In this document: positions 22,229 to 34,116 of the stretch, one piece after another
How the letters are laid out: each line of letters begins with the position of its first letter
Position numbering within the stretch: the stretch's first letter is position 1
Translations under genes and position numbers: made by a program
Source of the DNA: Corylus avellana
Lineage: Eukaryota; Streptophyta; Magnoliopsida; Fagales; Betulaceae
Direction: 5' to 3'
DNA length: 64,000 nucleotides
Assembly (NCBI RefSeq): GCF_901000735.1
Contig: NC_081551.1
Span: forward strand, 18,628,545-18,692,544
Notes under the pieces: model-generated
Database searches by the model: none
Told to the model about the DNA's origin: nothing
What the model saw: the letters and a program-made list of their open reading frames with translations, nothing else

Positions 22229-22358
22229 GGTAATCAAATCTGATTGATTTGATTACCATCAAACTTGATTGCAATCAATAATTAAATACAAATGCTCTTA
22301 TTTATAGTTGAATTGAAATCGATAAGTATGGTAATCAAATCTGATTGATTTGATTACC
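22229..22358. repeat. 101-bp direct repeat with perfect 12-bp hairpins (unit A)
   Basis: GGTAATCAAATC, five bases, then GATTTGATTACC occurs at 22229-22257 and again at 22330-22358, within a direct repeat of 101 bases in an LTR. The same pair is at 50981 and 51082 in unit B. Confidence 0.8.
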
Positions 22359-22559
22359 ATCAAACCTGATTACAATCAATAATTAATCTATAATATCAAT
22401 TTAATATATTTCCTTCTATGTAAGAAATATATTCTCTAACATTTCCCCTTAAACTTAAGATGGGAACTTGTGAAATCTTGAGTTTGCTTCTTGATCATAG
22501 TACTGAAGGAGGTGATTGATGGTGCCGGAATTGGAAGCATCGGCCGCTCTTAAACATCG

Positions 22560-23170
22560 ACAACATTTAGCACTTTAGCCGGAATGAGCCAACTATGAGC
22601 CTTACATGAAAAGCCAACTATGGACTAAGAGAGAAATGAGATGGGCAACTATGGCCTATTTTAGAGAAGAAAGAGCCAACTATGGACTAAGATAAAAAGA
22701 GAATGGGCAACTATGGCCTCTTTTGAAAAGGGAAAGCTAATTGTGGGCTGAGAAAGAAAGGGAAAGCCAACTTTGGGCTAAGGGGGGAAAAGAAGTGGGC
22801 ATCTTGGGCTTTTTTTGGGAGGGGGAGGCTCTTGTGAGCATTTTACCTCTTTGATTTTGATTTTTTTTTTTTTGATTGAGATAGCAAAACAATATAAAAG
22901 AGCGTCATCTATGGACCAAAAAAGAAAGCCAATTTTGGGCTAAAATGAGAGTCAAATGTAGGCTGAAGTGGGCCTGGGTTTTAAATAATACCACAAAGGT
23001 CAGACCTGGATTTTAAACAATACCACAAAGCCAAATAAAAAGATAACCAACTTTGGACTAAAGTGAAAATCAACTTTGGGCTGAAATGGCTTGAGTTTTA
23101 AACAATACCACATAGCCGAACAAAAATAGGTCAACTATGAGCCAAAAAATGGGCATCTAGGCCTCTTTTG
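22560..23170. repeat. degenerate minisatellite inside the LTR cluster (block 2, unit A)
   Basis: More copies of the phrase: agccaactatggactaagag, gggcaactatggcctctttt and variants, each 30-60 bases apart. Matches 51320-51910 in unit B. Confidence 0.6.
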
Positions 23171-23319
23171 ATTTTTTTTTGGTCAACCGATAATTTTTCT
23201 TTTCTCGGTTTCCACTTTTCTCTCCCGTTTCTTTTTTCTTTTACAAAGGATCCAAACGTACAACAAAGGTAAGCACAAATAAAGAGGGAATTGCAGGAAA
23301 AAAAAAAAAAAAAACCCAT

Positions 23320-24510
23320 CAGGCAAGGTTCTCATCCAAAACGTGCGGGCTTTTCCTTCTGGAACAGATTGGATCTAATCCAAAATCAAAGAGAAATTTG
23401 CTTTTCCTGTGGGATGACAACAAAGAAATAAAAAGTGGTGCCTTGCTGTAGGTATGAGGTAGACGTGGCTTGGAGCTGAACGGCGGCTTGGACTAGGAAG
23501 TATGAACGGCGGGACAAGGCATGGCGTTGGGCTGTGCCGTGGAGGGCTGGAGGTGACGTGGCAACTGCTGGGCTGTGAGCGGGAACAGAAGTCGGTGGCT
23601 GCAAATTTGGCCTTTTTTAAAAAAAAAAAAAAATTTTACGAAAAGAAAATAAAAATAAACCAAAATAAAGTCCACAGGACCATTTGGATCTATCATTGCC
23701 GTAAGTTGGTGGCCCTGATACCATAAAAAAATTTATAAAGAAATAAAAGCAAAAGCGAAAATAAAATAAAATAGACACGAAGATTTTTATGTGGTTCAGT
23801 CAACGACCTACATCCACAGATAAAGTCCATAGGAATTGGAAGCATCGGCAACTCTTAAACATCGACAACATTTAGCACTTTAACCGGAATGAGCCAACTA
23901 TGAGCCTTACATGAAAAGCTAACGATGGACTAAGAGAGAAATGAGATGGTTAACTATGGCCTCTTTTAGAGAAGAAAGAGTCAACTATGGGCTAAGATAG
24001 AAAGATAATGGGCAACTATGGCCTCTTTTGAGAAGGAGAAGTCAACTATGGGGAGAAAGAAAGGGAAAGCCAACTTTGGGCTAAGGGGGGAGAAGGAGTT
24101 GGCATCTTGGGCCTCTTTTGTGAATATTTTTGGCCTCTTTTGATATTTTTTATTTTTTATTATTATTATTATTTTTAGATAGCAAAACAATACAAAATAG
24201 TGTCATCTATGGGCAAAAAAAGAAAGCCAACTTTAGGCTAAAATGAGAGCCAAATGTGGGCTGAAGTGGGCCTAAGTTTTAAACAATACCACAAAGCCAA
24301 ATAAAAAGATAATCAACTTTGGGCTTAAGTAAGAACCAACTTTGAGCTGAAATGACCTGGGTTTTAAACAATACCATAGAGCTGAACAAAAATAGGTCAA
24401 CTATGAGCCAAAAGATGGCATCTAGGCCCTTTTTTTTTTTTTTTCCCTGTTTATTTGTGCTTACCTTTGTTGTACGTTTGGATCCTTTGTAAAAAAATTT
24501 TAAAAAAAAA
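23320..24510 (+). repeat. extra 1.2-kb tandem copy present only in unit A
   Basis: The segment beginning catcaggcaaggttctcatc occurs at about 23319 and again near 24512, but only once in unit B (near 52069), where the left flank of the first joins the right part of the second. The two unit A copies differ by small indels and substitutions. Confidence 0.7.
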
Positions 24511-25319
24511 CCATCAGGCAAGGTTCTCATCCAAAACGTGCGGGCTTTTCCTTCTGGAACAGATTGGATCTAATCCAAAATCAAAGAGAAATTTGCTTTT
24601 TCCTGTGGGATGACAAGTTCAACAAGAAATAAGAAATAGAAAGTGGTGCCTTGCTGTAGGGATGAGGTAGACGTGGCTTGGAGCTGAACGGCGGCTGGGA
24701 CTAGGAAGTATGAACGGCGGTACAAGGCATGGCGTTGGACTGAGCCGTGGAGGGCTGGAGGTGACGTGGCAACTGCTGGGGCTGTGAGCGGGAACAGAAG
24801 TCGGTGGCTGACAGTGTTCTCTCCAGTGTTGGCGAAGGCCGGAAGCCGCGGTGTGCAGACATGGGAAGCAACCGTGTGTACTGCAAATTTGGCCCCTTTT
24901 TTTTTCCTTTTTTTTTTAATAAAAAGAAAATCAAAATAAATCAAAATAAACCAAAATAAAGTCCACAGGACCATTTGGATCGATCATTGGCGTAAGCCGG
25001 TAGCTCTAATACCATGAAGAAATTTACAAAGAAATAAAAGCAAAAGCAAAAATAAAAATAAAATAGACACAAAGATTTTTACGTGATTCAGTCAACGACC
25101 TACATCCATAGATAAAGCCCATATAGCTACATTAACCTCTTATTGAATTATTTTGTTTACAATACAAAACGCTTTATTTATATAGCTTACACATAAATGC
25201 AATCCTAATCAAATCTCCTAATTTAGAGCGATGAAATTATAATTGAATCCCTAAATTAGGTTAATTTAATCTTCATTAAATTCCTAACTTTATGATCATT
25301 CAAATATACTCTAATCGAA

Positions 25320-26719
25320 ATTTGGGACAATATGGGTCTTTTCGGTTCCATTTTTCTAGCAAAATTTCATTGGGTCGTTTTGTGATTGTAAAGCAATGCC
25401 TTTCATTGGGTCGTTTTGGCTATTTTCATTAACCAGAGTGCTCGGATTGAATTATTTTGATACATGAAATTTCCCAAATTACTTTAATTTTGTTTTGTAG
25501 CCTCTCATTTCAACCACCATCCATGCCAACCGTCAAAACATGTAAATAGTACTTGATTATATTTCTATATTAACGATCCAGATTTATTTTTTATGAGAAA
25601 GAGATAGGTTGAAATTAAATCTAGATCATTAAAAAAACTATAATATGTAGTTCTTTTTTACCACACCTAAGTTAAATCTAAGTCTCATGGACAAACCTAG
25701 CTAGAGAAAGGCGGATGGGAGCCATGGCCCCCTCCAGAAAAAAAAAAATTGTTAAATAAGTTTTTTTAGTCTTTAAATTTGTTAAAAATAAACATTTTAG
25801 TGGCTTTTTTTTTTTTTTTTTACATTTTTTTTAATAATGTCTAGCCCTTAAAGTTAAATTTATAATTCAAAAATGTAAATACTGTTTTTGTGAGTGTAGG
25901 AATATATGATGGAAAAAGAATGTCAGAGAAAAAAAAAAAAAAAAAAAAGGAAGCAAAGAGAGAACAAGACTAATGGAGCATTAGAGCTACATCTTGTATT
26001 GTATTGAAGTATATTGAATTGTATTATAATAGTCTCTATTTATAGAAATTGCTAGCTAGGAGTGTATAATAAAATAAAATAAAATAAAGCCTAATTTAGA
26101 GAATATAAAAACATTCTAACAAATAGTTTTTTTTTTTTTTTTAATTAATTGACATATTTGTTTTTTTTTTTTTTTTTGTTGAGAAGAGATAACAAAAGAC
26201 AAAGGAAAAAAAAAAAAAGACAAAATTGTTTACAGAAATCATACAATTTTTATCTTTGAAATGCTTCTGCTGGCTTCTACTCATAATTACAAGGATGCTT
26301 GAGCGGTGTAAACACGTTTCTTGCAGCCGAAAAAGATAAGATGGAACCTTTATTTGAAAATTAAGGCACTACGTACGACAGGTGCCATAGTTTAAGGTGT
26401 TACAATAATATTGCTTTTAATTTGTCTTTAATTTTACGATTGATTGTGTCAATTGACTTTAGTCCACTTAATTATTTTAAGGGAAATTATATTTAAAATC
26501 CTTAGGTAAACGCGCTTTTTTAAAAAATTCCCTGGGTATTTTTTTTTGGAAATTTAGTCCCTGGGTAACTCGAAACTACAAGAAAACTCCCTACCGTCAA
26601 TTTTTGTTAACTTCCGTTAGTCTACTCAAAACTCACCGTTTTATTTGATTAAAATATTATTTTTTTATTAATTTAATTTAAAAAATTCAATCTTAAATAA
26701 TAAAAAATAAAAAATAAAA
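25320..26719. other. intergenic DNA at the end of unit A and up to the gap
   Basis: AT-rich, with two T-rich tracts and (taaaa)n near 26065-26090. After about 26480 unit A sequence no longer matches unit B. The tail to 26719 looks like the left end of a MULE/MITE ('ccctgggtaact', 'ccgttagtct') cut by the gap. No gene. Confidence 0.4.
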
Positions 26720-26819
26720 NNNNNNNNNNNNNNNNNNNNNNNNNNNNNNNNNNNNNNNNNNNNNNNNNNNNNNNNNNNNNNNNNNNNNNNNNNNNNNNNN
26801 NNNNNNNNNNNNNNNNNNN
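26720..26819. other. assembly gap (100 N) at the junction of the two repeat units
   Basis: Its placement between units A and B means the tandem arrangement itself is not spanned by contiguous sequence. Confidence 0.95.
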
Positions 26820-28012
26820 AAAAAAAAAAAAAAAAAAAAAAAAAAACATTTACGAAGGATGCATTTAGTTAGGATGAGAGAGCCAGATAGGTAATTCTCT
26901 CACATTAAAGTGTCCATGTAACACAATGAAACATGAATTAAGAAAACGATTATCGAGCATATCATTTTTGCACCCACAAATTTTTTTTTTTTTTTTTATA
27001 AAAAAAATAAAAAATTAGGGGCAATATGAAAATTTTGGGATAACATTAGTCGAATTGCAAAAATTTGAAAGTTTTGGAGGTGCATTGTAAAAATTAAAAC
27101 ATTTGAAGTCGAATTGAAAATTACTCTAAACTTTGATGGGTAAAGTGTACTTTTTCCAAAATAAAAAACTGGTCACCCGATTATTAATTGAATTTCTAAA
27201 TATTTATAAGTGGTAATTACAGCATGCTTAAACAATTATTTAATTATTTGGTTGCATTTTTCTTATTATGCGGTTATCCGGTTAGCGTATAATAACCGCC
27301 CCACTTATCACCCTTATCAGCCACTTTATTATCTCCTCCTTTTTTAGAGTCCTGCTATCAAGCTGCCAAGAGTCAGACAAGTGTTTGCCAAAGTCTGATA
27401 TGGCTTTATTAAAAAAAAAAAAAAATGGTAAAAAAATCTCTCTCTTCCTAGTCCTGCTAATTTTTTTTTTTGGTTAAATTTTTATGAGTTAATATTTAGT
27501 TTCTAATACCTCAAAATTTATTTTTGGATTTAAAACTAAAACTTAAGGGGTAGAGGGTTAACCCTTTAAGGATGATATCACTTAAAAGGAATTTTATTAT
27601 CCTAAATTTAGTGCTAATACCTTAAATTTGAATTTTTCTTTAATATTTATCTTCTTCAATTAAAAAAAAAAAAATTGAAGAAAAAAAAGAAAAGAAAGGA
27701 AAGAGGCCGGTCAGATGTGTGACGCTCGGCTAGCTCATGGCAGCCGGAAATCTCAATTCCCTTTTTGATACTCCCACAAAATAAGAGTATAAATGCGGTG
27801 AGAAAATAGATACAGAATTTATATTAGAAGCTTCATTTAATTTTCTCAATAATTAATGCTAATTTATTTCATCATATTACAAGAATCACAACGAAAAAAA
27901 AAAAAAAAATTGCTGCAAGGCTCCATATCAATGCGACGGGTACATAAAGAATTTATATCTCAATACATCAGCCCAATTGAACGGAAAAATTAAATTAAAT
28001 TAAATTAAAAAA

Positions 28013-28378
28013 TCAATGGACGAGGTATGTGATCGCTAGGGCGACTAGTAGAAGGATGTAGGCGATGCCTTGATCTATCGTGGAGCCTGGATTAAAGAAG
28101 AAGAAGAAGAAGAATTGTAAGTACCCAGTAGTTGATGAGTCTGTTTTGGTAGAATGTAAAAAATTAAGCAAAGAAATTAATCTCCTATATATAGAATAAA
28201 AGAGTTGGATTAATATCCACAAATTAAACTGGAATAGTAGGAAAACAAGATGTACGTGTAGCTTACCATGGCTGGATATTGCAGGAGAAGGAGCCAAGGC
28301 CTGCGCGTGACTTAGTCGCAACAGTGCCAAGAACATGAAGCCAATGATTGGGAGGCCATAAAGTCTCATGAAGTTCAT
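28013..28378 (-). CDS. arabinogalactan (AG) peptide, GPI-anchored, copy 3 (intact)
   Basis: Exons 28267-28378 and 28013-28086 encode 61 residues. The signal peptide (1-25) lacks one Leu compared with copy 1. The core QALAPSPAISSHGS and tail IDQGIAYILLLVALAITYLV are the same, with Gly13 for Ala and Thr for Ala just before IDQG. Splice sites are GTAAGC and CCAG. This is the in-frame partner of the frameshifted copy 2. The predicted fate is ER entry, removal of signal and tail, GPI anchoring and O-glycosylation at hydroxyproline. The longer open frame from 28648 reads through 5' leader and intron and is not the protein. A TATA box is at about 28452-28466 and a poly(A) signal at 27863-27868. Confidence 0.88.
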   Translation of the reverse strand: MNFMRLYGLPIIGFMFLALLRLSHAQALAPSPAISSHGKLHVHLVFLLFQFNLWILIQLFYSIYRRLISLLNFLHSTKTDSSTTGYLQFFFFFFFNPGSTIDQGIAYILLLVALAITYLVH

Positions 28379-28640
28379 CTTCGGGAGATCTGGATGGTAA
28401 GAATTCAGAGAGTTCTGAGGGGGAGGTGACCGGAGGAGACGAAATTGGGTGGAATTTATATAGGTGCATGTGGGGGCAATATGTGCGCAGGTTCGAAGAA
28501 AGTGAACGGATCTGAGTCGAAGGGAGAGCGAGCGAGTGGGCTCGAAAGAACGCGTCGTCGACGCCAGACTTTTGACTCGGCTGGCGGCTAATCGACAGGG
28601 ACGATTTTGAGGGTCTTTGGGATATTTCCTCGTGGCGTCT
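28379..28640 (-). promoter_or_regulatory. promoter of AG-peptide copy 3
   Basis: TATA box CCTATATAAATT on the minus strand, cytosine-rich leader, nearly identical to the copy 2 promoter and homologous to that of copy 1. Confidence 0.55.
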
Positions 28641-28649
28641 AGAAACATG

Positions 28650-30340
28650 TTGTTTTAGTCACGGTAAACGCATGAAAACATTGAAAAGTAGAGCAAAATG
28701 TTGACTTTGAAAACATTTTATTATAATTGCAGCTTTTATTTTTTATTTTTTATTTTTCATTTTTATCTAATTGAATAAGGAAAATGGGTAAAGAGGAGAA
28801 TTCTTTTCGCTCCTGATCTAAAAGGAACAAGGAGCGGACAATCTTAAAAACGAAAATGGGATGGGCTTCCCAACAACAAACCCAAAACGAAAAATAACAG
28901 TATAAAAATATAAACAAAGAGTAGGAAATTGGTCAAATAAATGACCCGGTCCTCTCAAAAGGCCATGCAAGGCGGTTTCAAAAGCAAAAGGGGTATAGAT
29001 AAAGGCAAGCCTATCTGAACTCCCACTAAGACCCAGTAAAAACCTCTGAAAAGAGGCTGAAGCCGACTGCAAAAGTCTCCACCTATACACTTTTGGTTAT
29101 TTTAACAACTCATCTTTTTAGAGCAGTCTTACTACTTTAACAATCCACTTTCACTATTCCATTTAAATATTATTTTCAAAATTTTGTTTATTCTTCCTCT
29201 AACTTTTATATTTTTGAATGTTTGTATTTTTTTAATGGTCTATTTTAAGAACATTTATCATATTTTAAGAATATTTGTCTTATTTCTCTCTCTGTATTTC
29301 TTCATCTTCTTTCTCTGTTCTCACCCCATTTTGCAAATTAGCAAGCTCATTATGTGTAATACCATATGTTTAACAAGTATGAACATATGAGGAGTTTCCC
29401 TTCACACTTTTTGACGGAAGAAAAAAACCTAATAATATTTGTTTAATCAATATTATTTGTTTAATCAAACCTAATAATATTTGTTTAATCACATTTTTTG
29501 GAAAAAAAAAAAAAAAAAAGACGAAAAGCAAAAAGGGAGAGAGATAAATTATATTTGTTTAATCAATAGATGAGTGAATATTAATTTTTAAATTTGGTGA
29601 GTATCACCTTACTACTATTTTTTATTAAAGTAGTGAATCTGAAAAGTGGATATTTCGGCCAATTTAATTAAATTGTCTCACCAAAATAATCAAAAAAAAT
29701 AGTTTTAATGAGGTTGCCATTTTTTTTTTTTTTCTAATTGAAAAGGGGAAAAGGTTACAAAGGGGGATCTTTACCACTCTTGATCCGTATGGATGAGAGA
29801 ATGGATAATCCTATGGGAATGCTTCCAAACACTAGGTGGGAAGCGACCCATTTAGCCAAACAATATACTCTAAAGCTAGTACTCCTAGAAACTTTCTCAG
29901 CCTTCCAGCTAAAGAAAGAATGTAAATACAAAAAAATATCATAGCTCTAATATTAGGAGGAGCCAATGGGTGTTTTAGACAGACTGCCTTTTCCTCGTGG
30001 AATGCAAGAAGCAAGCATAAAGTCCATAGTTGTGTTGGAAAAGAAAATGATATAATAAGGAGACGAATGATTAAAAGCATTAACCGATGGTCCGTTAGCA
30101 TAATATTTCGCTGAGTAATGTTAGGTACTATTTTTTTATCCTTCTAAAATCCTCCTAAAGTTGATGTGGTTTTTAAAATTACCATTAAATTTTAGATGAA
30201 TCATACTTGAATTTTAACTTAAATGGTGATTTTGAAAGTGGCATTAGCTTTACGAGGATAAAAAAATGATACCTAGCATTACTCTATTTTGCTAGTCGCT
30301 TTTGATTTTTTTTTTTTTATAAATGTAAAATCAATCTACG
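28650..30340. other. intergenic DNA of unit B
   Basis: Contains the DNA missing in unit A's gap (29295-30002). ORFs at 28818-29090 (-) and 29832-30101 (-) carry no motif I can name; the latter (ending ...YIVWLNGSLPT) might be a retroelement fragment. A short direct repeat 'aatatttgtttaatca' lies at 29430-29490. Confidence 0.35.
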
Positions 30341-30441
30341 CGGTTGACTTAAATTACAAATCACTTAATATGATATTAAAAATAATTTAGATGTCTTCGA
30401 AATAGGCCAAAATAACAATTTAGCCCATATAGTCAAATTCT

Positions 30442-30461
30442 NNNNNNNNNNNNNNNNNNNN
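30442..30461. other. assembly gap (20 N) flanked by near-duplicate sequence
   Basis: The words gccaaaataacaatttag occur both just before (30406) and just after (30462) the gap, and the copies then diverge. Unit A has this stretch once. Two overlapping contig ends may have been placed side by side. Confidence 0.9.
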
Positions 30462-30566
30462 GCCAAAATAACAATTTAGTCACTGCAATCAAATTCCGTC
30501 AAAAAACTTGATGGATTTCGTTAGTGTGCCACGTTAGCACCAATAAAATAATGACACATGTCATTC

Positions 30567-30571
<5 letters not shown>

Positions 30572-30620
<49 letters not shown>
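30572..30620. repeat. (TA)n microsatellite
   Basis: Nearly 50 bases of uninterrupted TA in unit B; unit A has an A-rich run instead (6705-6720). Confidence 0.8.
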
Positions 30621-30627
<7 letters not shown>

Positions 30628-32892
30628 AAAAATTAAAATTAAAACTTAAAAATTATTTTTAAAAAAATAGAGTGACACGTGTAGGACTATTAAAAAAATT
30701 TAGAATATAAAAAATAGGTTGGCAGCCACCCCAGAGGTGGCTAGGTTGGCGCGTGGACTTTTCTTTTTTAGTTTTTTAGTTTTATATGTTATATATTTAA
30801 TATTTTTTTTATTAACAGTGACACGTGTTGTCATTTTATTAGGATTAACATAGCACGTTAACAAAATCTGTCAAATATTTTGATAAAATTTAATTGTATA
30901 AACTAAATTATTATTTTATACCGCATGGAACGATTTGTAAATTAGGTCAACTAATACCGATTAAGACGATTTTGAGTTTATCGAGTCCAAATAAGAAAAT
31001 CCTTTTTGTTGTTATGGTGTAAAATCCCAATTGATATATTAGTCAGGGCCGGACTTACTTATTGCGTCCCCCAAAGTTTTTAAAATTTCTCCCAAAGTAT
31101 ATGGTTTTTTCAAGTTTTCCCTCAATAATATTATTTTTGTCCACCCAAATAATACTTTTGTTCCATTTTACTCCCCTCTTGGCTCTTACTGCAGAGAAAC
31201 CTACAAAGTTCCTAGTCTTTTATTGAGGTCATAGACAAGATAGCATAGCAACCTGTAGCCTGCAACTGCAGTGACAGCTTTTCTTAAGTTGCAGAGAGAA
31301 GTACGAAACCTTAAAAAAAAAATCACAAAAAATCCAACTTTGTAACTAGTTTTCAAAAGTTTGAAGTATAAAAAAGTTACAGTTTGTCAAAAATGTCTCC
31401 ATACAGACCATATTCGTTGGCTTCTAACAGGATTTCTAATTTGGTTTTACATTTTGAAGCAACTTTCCTTACTCTGTCTAAACTCTAGCGTCATTTCTCT
31501 TCTCTGCCGACTGCCATCAAACTCATCACCTAAATGTCTCTTCTCCTATTATCATCCTCTCCTCTGTTCAGATTATAACAAAGGAAAGTTATTGTTTTTT
31601 GGATTCAGCCTCTCATTTTATTGCTCATTTCTCAACAGCTAAAAAAGTTGAAGCTTTTTTGTCTCTTCTCTGCGACTCTGCCATCAAACCTACAAAGTTC
31701 CTGTAAGAAATTCGGCACTCTGTAATAAGGCTTCATATATATATCCACATGATTTGTTATATATCCACATGATTTGCTCTAGTTTTGTAAGTTGCCCTTG
31801 TGTGTTATGATTAATAGAATATTCAGCCAATGATTAATAGAATTAAATTATTTAAATATAAACTTGAGAAACCAAATTGATATATGACTAGGCAGCTTTA
31901 TAACGAAAATTTGAGTTTTGAGAAGATTAAAACTGATGCGAACCTCAATTGACGCGCTTTTGAGACCCAACAACAATATTAGAATACAGACCCAAGAAAG
32001 CTAAAATTCAGATTTTTAGATAGAAAACCTGATTTTAGAGCCTGTGCTCTGATACCAAATGATGCGAACCTCAATCGACGCGCTTTGAGACCCAACAACA
32101 ATATTGGAATACGGACCCAAGAAAGCTAAAATTCAGATTTTTGGATAGAAAACCCCAACCCAACGTTTACAAATGAAACGCGAACCAAAGGTATAACGAA
32201 ACAACCTTCGACCCAACGTTTATAAATGAAACACGAACCAAAGGTATAAAGAAATAACCATCGACCCAACGTTTATAAATGAAACGCGAACCGAAGGTAT
32301 ATAAATTTGAACGCCACAAGGAATAATCCTTGATAAGTTCACAAGTTCTTTGAAGAACCAATAGAAGACGCAAGCGTCACATTTTTTCTAATTTTCATTC
32401 ATGATCTTCATTACATTGAGTGCATGCTATTTATAAAGCATGGCTGAAAATATGACTACTTGCTTGCTATGGAAAGGAAATTAAATTGGTTCCAACATTG
32501 GAAAGTAAATAAAGTAAAAAAGACTAACTAATAAAAGCCTAAAATTAAGGTTGATTTTGTCTGAAATCAGCAGCTCCTCCATGCCAAGAATAGACTGAGA
32601 TTGGCAATTAAATCACGCCTAAGGAAGGTCTTGAAATAGGTAAGTCAATCAACCAATTACTCGACATGTAATTTGGCAAGTCAATCATCCAATTAATTGG
32701 TATGTAATTAGAATGTCAATTAGCCATAATCAACCATTAATCTATGCGATATCTCTGATACCAAATTATGCGCAATCATTTATTACGCCTTCATCAACCA
32801 TTTATTACGCTTGGATCAAATTTATTACACCTTCATTTCCCTTTGGGCCAAGCTTAGGATGCCCAATTTTAGAACCAGCCCAAATCTCTTGA

Positions 32893-33647
32893 TGATGAGA
32901 ATCAACAAGCACCATTAAAGGATCCATTGCATGTTCCAGTTGGGCCTATTACTAGAACAAGATCCAAGAAGATCAAAAAAGCACTTAATGGGCTGATTCA
33001 AGAGATTTGAGCTGGTTCTAAAATTGGGCATTCTAAGCTTGGCCCAAAGGAAAATGAAGGCGTAATAAATTTGATCCAAGCGTAATAAATGGTTGATGAA
33101 GGCGTAATAAATGATTGCACATAATTTGGTATCAGAGCACAGACTCTAAAATCATGTTTCCTATCCTTTCTATCTTTTGTTTATTATTATCATCCTAGTT
33201 CTGTTTGTATTCATTATTCCTTCTTGTTGTTTTGCGTCGTGCACCAAGTACAAAAAAAAAGAAAAAAAGAAGGAGACGTAAATAAAAAAAAGAAAAAAAT
33301 GAAAACAAAAAAATGAAAAAGAAAAAAAGAGACGTAAAAAAAAAAAACAAAACAATTGTCCTCTTCCTTTTGATATAGGTGATGATTCGAGGACGAATTA
33401 TTTTGAAGAGAGGGGTAATGATGAGAATCAACAAGCACCATTAAAGGATCCATTGCATGTTCCAGTTGGGCCTATTACTAGAGCAAGATCCAAGAAGATC
33501 AAAGAAGCACTTAATAGACTGATTCAAGAGATTTGGGCTGGTTCTAAAATTGGGCATTCTAAGCTTGGCCCAAAGAGAAATGAAGGCGTAATAAATTTGA
33601 TCCAAGCGTAATAAATGGTTGATGAAGGCGTAATAAATGGTTGCGCA
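32893..33647 (+). mobile_element. TRIM-like element: two 229-bp LTRs around a 297-bp interior
   Basis: LTRs at 32893-33121 and 33419-33647 both start TGATGAGAATCAAC and end ATTGCACA or GTTGCGCA. Next to the left LTR is a 12-base site equal to plant tRNA-iMet primer binding (TGGTATCAGAGC, 33127-33138). Just before the right LTR is a polypurine tract (gaagagaggggtaa). The preceding words (ttcgaggacgaattattttg) look like the 3' end of a Ty3/gypsy pol region. The interior is otherwise a purine-rich low-complexity tract. The flanks show no matching 5-base duplication, and a primer site also follows the right LTR, so this is probably part of a recombined LTR-interior-LTR-interior chain. Confidence 0.65.
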
Positions 33648-34116
33648 TAATTTGGTATCAGAGATATCGCATGGATTAATGGTTGATTATGGCTGATTGA
33701 CATTCTAATTTCATACCAATTAATTGGATGATTGACTTGCCAAATTAAATGCCGAGTAATTGGTTGATTGACTTACCTATTTCAAGACCTTCTTTAGGCG
33801 TGATTTAATTGTCAATCTCAGTCTATTCTTGGCATGGAGGAGCTGCTGATTTGAGACAAAATCAACTTTAATTTTAGGCTTTTATTAGTTAGTCTTTTTT
33901 ACTTTATTTACTTTCCAATGTTGGAACCAATTTAATTTCCTTTCCATAGCAAGCAAGTAGTCATATTTTTAGCCATGCTTTATGAATAGCATGCACTCAA
34001 TGTAATGAAGATCATGAATGAAAAATTAGAAAAAATGTGAGGCTTGCGTCTTCTTTTGGTTCTTCAAAGAACTTGTGAACTTATCAAGGATTCTTCCTTG
34101 TGGCGTTCAAACTAAT

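Larger units (their letters stand above)
21425..25315 (-). mobile_element. cluster of non-autonomous LTR elements (unit A)
   Basis: Several related LTRs lie in minus orientation: 21425-21638 (ends TGTTAGAG...TTCTTCA), 22034-22441, a fragment at 23725-23831 and 25015-25315. The last two are followed on the minus strand by primer-binding-like sites (TGGTATCAGGGC at 23712-23723 and TGGTATTAGAGC at 25003-25014), complementary to initiator tRNA-Met. Between them lie leader-like DNA and arrays of a short degenerate repeat, with no gag or pol. The ORFs here are low-complexity or leader shadows. Unit B has the same cluster at 50183-52871, so it predates the duplication. Confidence 0.7.
3681..26480 (+). 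repeat. segmental repeat unit A (about 22.8 kb)
   Basis: Direct copy of 26846-55034. Both begin with the same words after an A-rich run (cacatttacgaaggatgc at 3681 and 26846). They stay collinear through the AG-peptide, serine-rich-like, LEA2-like and second serine-rich-like genes and the LTR cluster, and both stop just after 'ttaattttacgattgatt'. By eye they differ by a few percent of bases plus large indels, most of which are transposon insertions. A large deletion relative to unit B sits in the N run at 6091-6190. Confidence 0.9.
30342..30951. mobile_element. foldback/MITE-like element (unit B copy), interrupted by a gap and a TA run
   Basis: Same inverted-arm element as 6530-7077. It contains the 20-N gap (30442-30461) and a long TA run that has expanded near 30572-30620. 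Confidence 0.5.

Noticed and set aside
22560..23170. CRISPR-like or other spaced repeat array
   Set aside because: Units are degenerate, spacing is irregular and the DNA is a plant retroelement; a minisatellite explains it.
24570..24974. 134-codon minus ORF repeated identically at 52127-52531
   Set aside because: Lies in the leader next to the LTR primer site, begins in an A/T-rich tract and has no known domain; identity simply reflects the unit duplication.
33170..33453. Three overlapping minus ORFs rich in Phe
   Set aside because: Translations of a purine-rich low-complexity tract inside the TRIM interior.
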